Below, piece by piece: positions 13,182 to 16,218 of a DNA stretch of 16,218 nt (positions within the stretch are counted from its first letter, which is position 1; each line of letters begins with the position of its first letter). This DNA is from Treponema sp. UBA1233 (lineage in GTDB: Bacteria > Spirochaetota > Spirochaetia > Treponematales > Treponemataceae). Under the pieces are notes generated by a model. It did no database searches, was not told the DNA's origin, and was given only the letters and a program-made list of their open reading frames with translations. The stretch lies in contig DBWR01000033.1 of assembly GCA_002309305.1 (NCBI GenBank), positions 63,069-79,286 of the forward strand. The letters run 5' to 3'. A program made the position numbers and the translations under genes.

Positions 13182-15671
13182 ATGCGCCGGTTTAAACAGC
13201 GGATAGGGCTTATGGTCCTTCCGCTTATTTTATTATTCTTAAGCTGCTCTACAAGAAGTGGTGACCCCTATGTCAGGATTCCTGAATGTGACCAGATGCA
13301 GGATGTAAGTCCCCTGTTTCCTGATTCAATCGCATTAAGGACGATGACACAATCATACTGCCAGTATTTTGACTTTCAGCTGATAAACGGAAAGATTTAT
13401 TCAAGGGAAAGGGGAAGCAAGGAGTGGGAACTTTTTTTAAAAACAGGACTTCCAAAGGTTGGAAAAAACAGCCCCTCAGTTATACGCGAAATCTCGGCTG
13501 ATGCAGATTCTCTTTATGCCTTTGATGACCAAGGGTATCTGTATTACTGTTATCTTGCAAAAACTGCTCCAGAAAAACCATTTAGGTGGCGCAGGAGATA
13601 CGGATTCCCAAAGGACAGGCAGTTTCAGCAAAGCGAAGAATCGTCACACAAAAGGGCATGGTCTATGGGTGCCCGCCGTGTAGAGGTTCTTTACCAGGAA
13701 GACATTTATGGAAACCCGCACCATTACGGTACGATGGGTATAGAGACATTCTATTTCCTGGAGGAGGACGGAAGATGCATACGTTTTTGTGACAGCGGCC
13801 TTCCACAGGATTTCAGCCATTCAATTCAAGTTCCGGAAGACGGACGCTTAATCTGCGAAAATATCAGTGCATCGGCAAGCACTCTTTTTGTCATAGGTAA
13901 TCAGGGCTCCATGTACACACGCCTTATTGACTTTGACACGATGGGTTGTGACCCGATGTTCTTTCAATATACATATGATCAGCTTGAACAGAAATACCCT
14001 GGAACAAGTTATTTTTCAAATTATTCTCCATGGGCTCTTCCTGCTGAAGATTGGAAAAAACAGCCGGACATTCAGTTAAAGGGAAAGGCACGGCTTACAA
14101 AAATGATTTCCATTGCACAGAACGGTCAGGGAAACAGTGCCAGGGAACTTAGGGTTGGCGGTACCAATGAAAACGGTGAAATTGGCTATTACCACAAGAT
14201 GCTCAACGACAGCGAATGGTCTTTTACCAAGGCCGACATTCGTCTTGATCCGGAATCTTTTCTTGATAAAACCAAACCTGAACTTGCGGAAAGCCGTCTT
14301 GTGAACTACAGCGGATATCTTGCGAAAAACGGAGGAAACCTTTCTGACATAAAATGTGAGATTAAGAACGTTGACCTCCATTCAACCGGGGAATGCGAGC
14401 TTGAGATTTCCAACGGAGATGAAAAATACAGGTGCACCCTTTTCCTTGTGGAGAAATGGACTTACATCACGCGTGACAAACCAGGATATGACGGAACTCC
14501 ACGCATTTACTTCATTACTGTGGAATGTGATCTGGCTCATCTTGATGAATACAGTCCGGAATTTGCATCCCTGATTTCCGACATGTTTGCTCAAAAGAAT
14601 CATGCCCTCTTTGCAATTTCAGGAGAGGTAACCGATGCGTATTTCCATGTTGAATTAGCCGGTGGTGGATCCCAGTCCTTTATAATTCCAATCGGCGATG
14701 TAAATGAATATACGATATTTGCATCATCCGGTGAAGCAACCGATTTTTCTCCGACGACATTCAAATACCTTTACATGCTTACCCAGCCGACATTAAGGAA
14801 ATCTGTTTCTCCTGAATTGACTTTGAGCAAGGATGTAATTTACACTGTGCGTGACAGTTCAAAAATCGAAGATATCATTCATGAAAATGAAGCATACCTC
14901 AAGGAATTGAAGCAGTCCCAAAAAGAAATAAAAAAGGCCCGGTCATCATCAGGTCTTTCCAGGTGGGGTTATTCAATACTTGAGCTTGTTGCACGAGTCA
15001 CGATGCTGAACCACATCAATTTTCCAAAGATAAAGCAGGTTACTTCCGTTGGTGGAGACTTGCTTGAATCAACTGAGGCTTCTCTGGTTGACATGGTGAA
15101 CTACATGACATGGTCGTGCGAAAACATAGATGACTTGGTTTCGTTGCGCATAAAAAAATATAATGAGCTGCTAGACGAAGTTAAATCCAAGACATTCATT
15201 GGACAAGTGGATTCTTCCCTGCTTGATTCGTATCCTGAATTTTATTCGGCGGCGGGAATTCCTTCCAAGTGCGTTCAAAAGGATGATGGGGGTGCGGTAA
15301 AGGCGACTCTGGAAGTTGTGGACGGCATTCCATATTTTCCGGGATTCTTCATTCAGGGAGATGACGGCTCGGTTGTTCTTGTCGTACTGGAAAAATCTGC
15401 ATCTGCAATTGTCAACTGGCTTGAAAAAAGGGAGAAGGCTTGCGAGTCTGAAACAAGTTCTTACCAGTGGATGAAGGAAAATCCCCTTGAAATAAAGGCA
15501 GAACTCTTGAGGATTTCAATGCAGGGACATGAGAAATCGGTTTTGCAGACAATCCACGACATACGTTATGAATACAATAAGGGTAACATGGTCTGGGATG
15601 GAGAAGACATTCAGATAAACATGGATACGGCTGTGTTCTCCAAAAAGGTTTTATTTCAAAGCAACCAGTAA
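13182..15671 (+). CDS. Large lipoprotein of unknown function
   Basis: An 829-residue protein I do not recognise. It begins MRRFKQRIGLMVLPLILLFL followed by SC, a basic signal peptide with lipobox LFLSC and the acylated cysteine at residue 22, then a Ser/Thr/Arg-rich tether. It should be a membrane lipoprotein, in the inner or outer membrane. Two segments of the N-terminal half, SLYAFDDQGYLYYC and TLFVIGNQGSMYTRL, read as related strand-rich repeats and may belong to a beta-propeller-like domain; that is an inference. The C-terminal third is more helical (about 560-680, with KELKQSQKEIKKARSS and NELLDEVKSK). No catalytic motif was seen. The ATG at 13182 is favoured because a later ATG (13212) would remove the basic n-region. 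The Shine-Dalgarno is weak, and translation is probably coupled to the small membrane gene 8 bases upstream. It is convergent with argR, 10 bases apart, without a visible terminator. Confidence 0.8.
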   Translation: MRRFKQRIGLMVLPLILLFLSCSTRSGDPYVRIPECDQMQDVSPLFPDSIALRTMTQSYCQYFDFQLINGKIYSRERGSKEWELFLKTGLPKVGKNSPSVIREISADADSLYAFDDQGYLYYCYLAKTAPEKPFRWRRRYGFPKDRQFQQSEESSHKRAWSMGARRVEVLYQEDIYGNPHHYGTMGIETFYFLEEDGRCIRFCDSGLPQDFSHSIQVPEDGRLICENISASASTLFVIGNQGSMYTRLIDFDTMGCDPMFFQYTYDQLEQKYPGTSYFSNYSPWALPAEDWKKQPDIQLKGKARLTKMISIAQNGQGNSARELRVGGTNENGEIGYYHKMLNDSEWSFTKADIRLDPESFLDKTKPELAESRLVNYSGYLAKNGGNLSDIKCEIKNVDLHSTGECELEISNGDEKYRCTLFLVEKWTYITRDKPGYDGTPRIYFITVECDLAHLDEYSPEFASLISDMFAQKNHALFAISGEVTDAYFHVELAGGGSQSFIIPIGDVNEYTIFASSGEATDFSPTTFKYLYMLTQPTLRKSVSPELTLSKDVIYTVRDSSKIEDIIHENEAYLKELKQSQKEIKKARSSSGLSRWGYSILELVARVTMLNHINFPKIKQVTSVGGDLLESTEASLVDMVNYMTWSCENIDDLVSLRIKKYNELLDEVKSKTFIGQVDSSLLDSYPEFYSAAGIPSKCVQKDDGGAVKATLEVVDGIPYFPGFFIQGDDGSVVLVVLEKSASAIVNWLEKREKACESETSSYQWMKENPLEIKAELLRISMQGHEKSVLQTIHDIRYEYNKGNMVWDGEDIQINMDTAVFSKKVLFQSNQ

Positions 15672-15681
15672 GGTTTATATA

Positions 15682-16158
15682 TCAATAATTGTCCTCAAGG
15701 TCCGGGATTCTTTTCTTGAGTGCCTTGAGGAAATCTTCTCCCCTGACACCTTCCTTGAGGCAGGCGAATATGCAGTTGTCACCTGCTACGGTTCCCAGAA
15801 TTTCATCCATATTGAGGGCATCCAGGGCGTTTGAAACAGCATCCGCGTGACCGCCAAAAGTTTTTATGACGACAATGTTGCCGCTGAAATCTATGCTCAC
15901 ATAACCGCGCAAAAAATCTTGGTTGTAAATCTCTTCGCTTTCCTGACGTTCTTCTTCTTCCTGAATTGTATAGACATATCCTGAGTGTCCGTCGCTTATC
16001 TTTCCAACCTTAAGCAGCTTCAAGTCTCTGGACAAAGTGGCCTGGGTAACTTCAAATCCTTCTTTAAGCAGATATTTAAGCAGTTCTTCCTGACTTTCTA
16101 TCCTGTAATTCTTTATCAGTTTGCGTATGGTCTTTAAACGGGTAAGCCTTTCTTTCAC
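15682..16158 (-). CDS. argR: Arginine repressor
   Basis: A 158-residue ArgR/AhrC protein, a hexameric repressor of arginine synthesis genes and in some bacteria an activator of catabolism. Seen: an N-terminal winged helix with SQEELLKYLLKEGFEVTQ and the ATLSRDLKLL recognition segment (40-49; S43, R44), a Glu-rich linker (about 66-76), and the C-terminal oligomerisation/arginine-binding domain with TFGGHADAVSNALD (100-113) and GTVAGDNCIF (122-131). In well-studied ArgR proteins the last motif is GT-AGDDT, whose two aspartates contact arginine; here the second is N128. GTG at 16158 is chosen over an in-frame TTG at 16179 because GAGG (16168-16165) lies 6 bases before the GTG and nothing precedes the TTG. 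A promoter with an ARG-box-like site lies just upstream, suggesting autoregulation. Its targets are not in the window. Confidence 0.92.
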   Translation of the reverse strand: MKERLTRLKTIRKLIKNYRIESQEELLKYLLKEGFEVTQATLSRDLKLLKVGKISDGHSGYVYTIQEEEERQESEEIYNQDFLRGYVSIDFSGNIVVIKTFGGHADAVSNALDALNMDEILGTVAGDNCIFACLKEGVRGEDFLKALKKRIPDLEDNY

Positions 16159-16188
16159 GGTGGTCCTCGAAAAATTCAATTATGATAG

Positions 16189-16217
16189 ATTATGTATATT
16201 TATGCAGTTTTAGTCAA
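16189..16217 (-). promoter_or_regulatory. argR promoter
   Basis: On the minus strand TTGACT (16217-16212) and CATAAT (16194-16189) are separated by exactly 17 bases, each matching the consensus at five of six positions. This is the best promoter match in the window. The start would lie near 16182, giving a leader of about 24 bases that contains the GAGG site and supports the GTG start. Confidence 0.7.
16193..16206 (-). promoter_or_regulatory. ARG-box-like operator in the argR promoter
   Basis: On the minus strand TGCAT-AAAT-ATACA matches the ARG box consensus TGAAT-4 A/T-ATTCA at eight of ten defined positions. It touches the -10 box and fills part of the spacer, where ArgR binding would block polymerase. 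ArgR normally binds a pair of boxes; I found no clear second box next to it. Confidence 0.5.
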
Positions 16218-16218
16218 T

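Noticed and set aside
12895..13182. Minus-strand ORFs of 84 and 95 codons opposite the GlsB-type gene
   Set aside because: Low-complexity Pro/Thr/Ile translations produced by the glycine- and valine-rich gene on the plus strand, which has a strong promoter and Shine-Dalgarno.
16159..16179. TTG start for argR, adding seven residues
   Set aside because: No ribosome binding site precedes it, and its codons include the GAGG that serves the GTG at 16158. The shorter form has the usual ArgR length.

Overview
The window looks like chromosomal housekeeping DNA from a spirochaete, most likely a gut- or rumen-type Treponema. This is inferred from several things together: a moderately A/T-rich composition, TTG and GTG start codons beside good AGGAGG-type ribosome binding sites, a large lipoprotein with a spirochaete-like lipobox (LFLSC), and branched-chain amino acid genes, which the host-restricted treponemes lack but free-living and gut species keep. 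No gene fixes the taxon, so the species is open. I see no phage, IS, CRISPR, tRNA or rRNA gene, and no intergenic gap longer than about 300 bases.

Layout. (1) 1-2724, minus strand: ilvD (dihydroxy-acid dehydratase), then the first half of an acetolactate synthase large subunit gene running off the left edge. The 190-base gap between them is unusually structured: a 58-base composite inverted repeat, a candidate promoter, and a strong hairpin plus T-tract immediately before the ilvB ribosome binding site. (2) 2827-5770, minus: an overlapping pair of uncharacterised membrane genes, a DUF2157-type polytopic protein and a GDYXXLXY-type single-pass protein. (3) 5870-11206, plus: a cytoplasmic serine hydrolase of the class C beta-lactamase fold, a HAD phosphatase (Gph-like), MutS2 and a TatD-family nuclease, closely packed and probably co-transcribed at least from gph to tatD. 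(4) 11199-12788, minus: pgi (glucose-6-phosphate isomerase), overlapping the tatD stop tail-to-tail by 8 bases. (5) 12919-15671, plus: a small GlsB/YeaQ/YmgE-type membrane protein and, 8 bases later, an 829-residue lipoprotein of unknown function. (6) 15682-16158, minus: argR, with its own promoter and a probable ARG box at the right edge.

How the parts relate. ilvD and ilvB supply two steps of valine/isoleucine synthesis, pgi is central glycolysis, and argR senses arginine. MutS2 and TatD both act on nucleic acids, with a phosphatase next to them. The least understood parts are the DUF2157/GDYXXLXY pair and the small membrane protein/lipoprotein pair. The most interesting non-coding signals are the ilvD-ilvB gap, a plus-strand terminator in the pgi leader that could end read-through from tatD across pgi, a 26-base inverted repeat centred on the -10 box of the small membrane protein gene, and the ARG box over the argR promoter. 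I did not find an obviously new multi-gene system. The best candidates for unexplored biology are the two membrane/lipoprotein modules.
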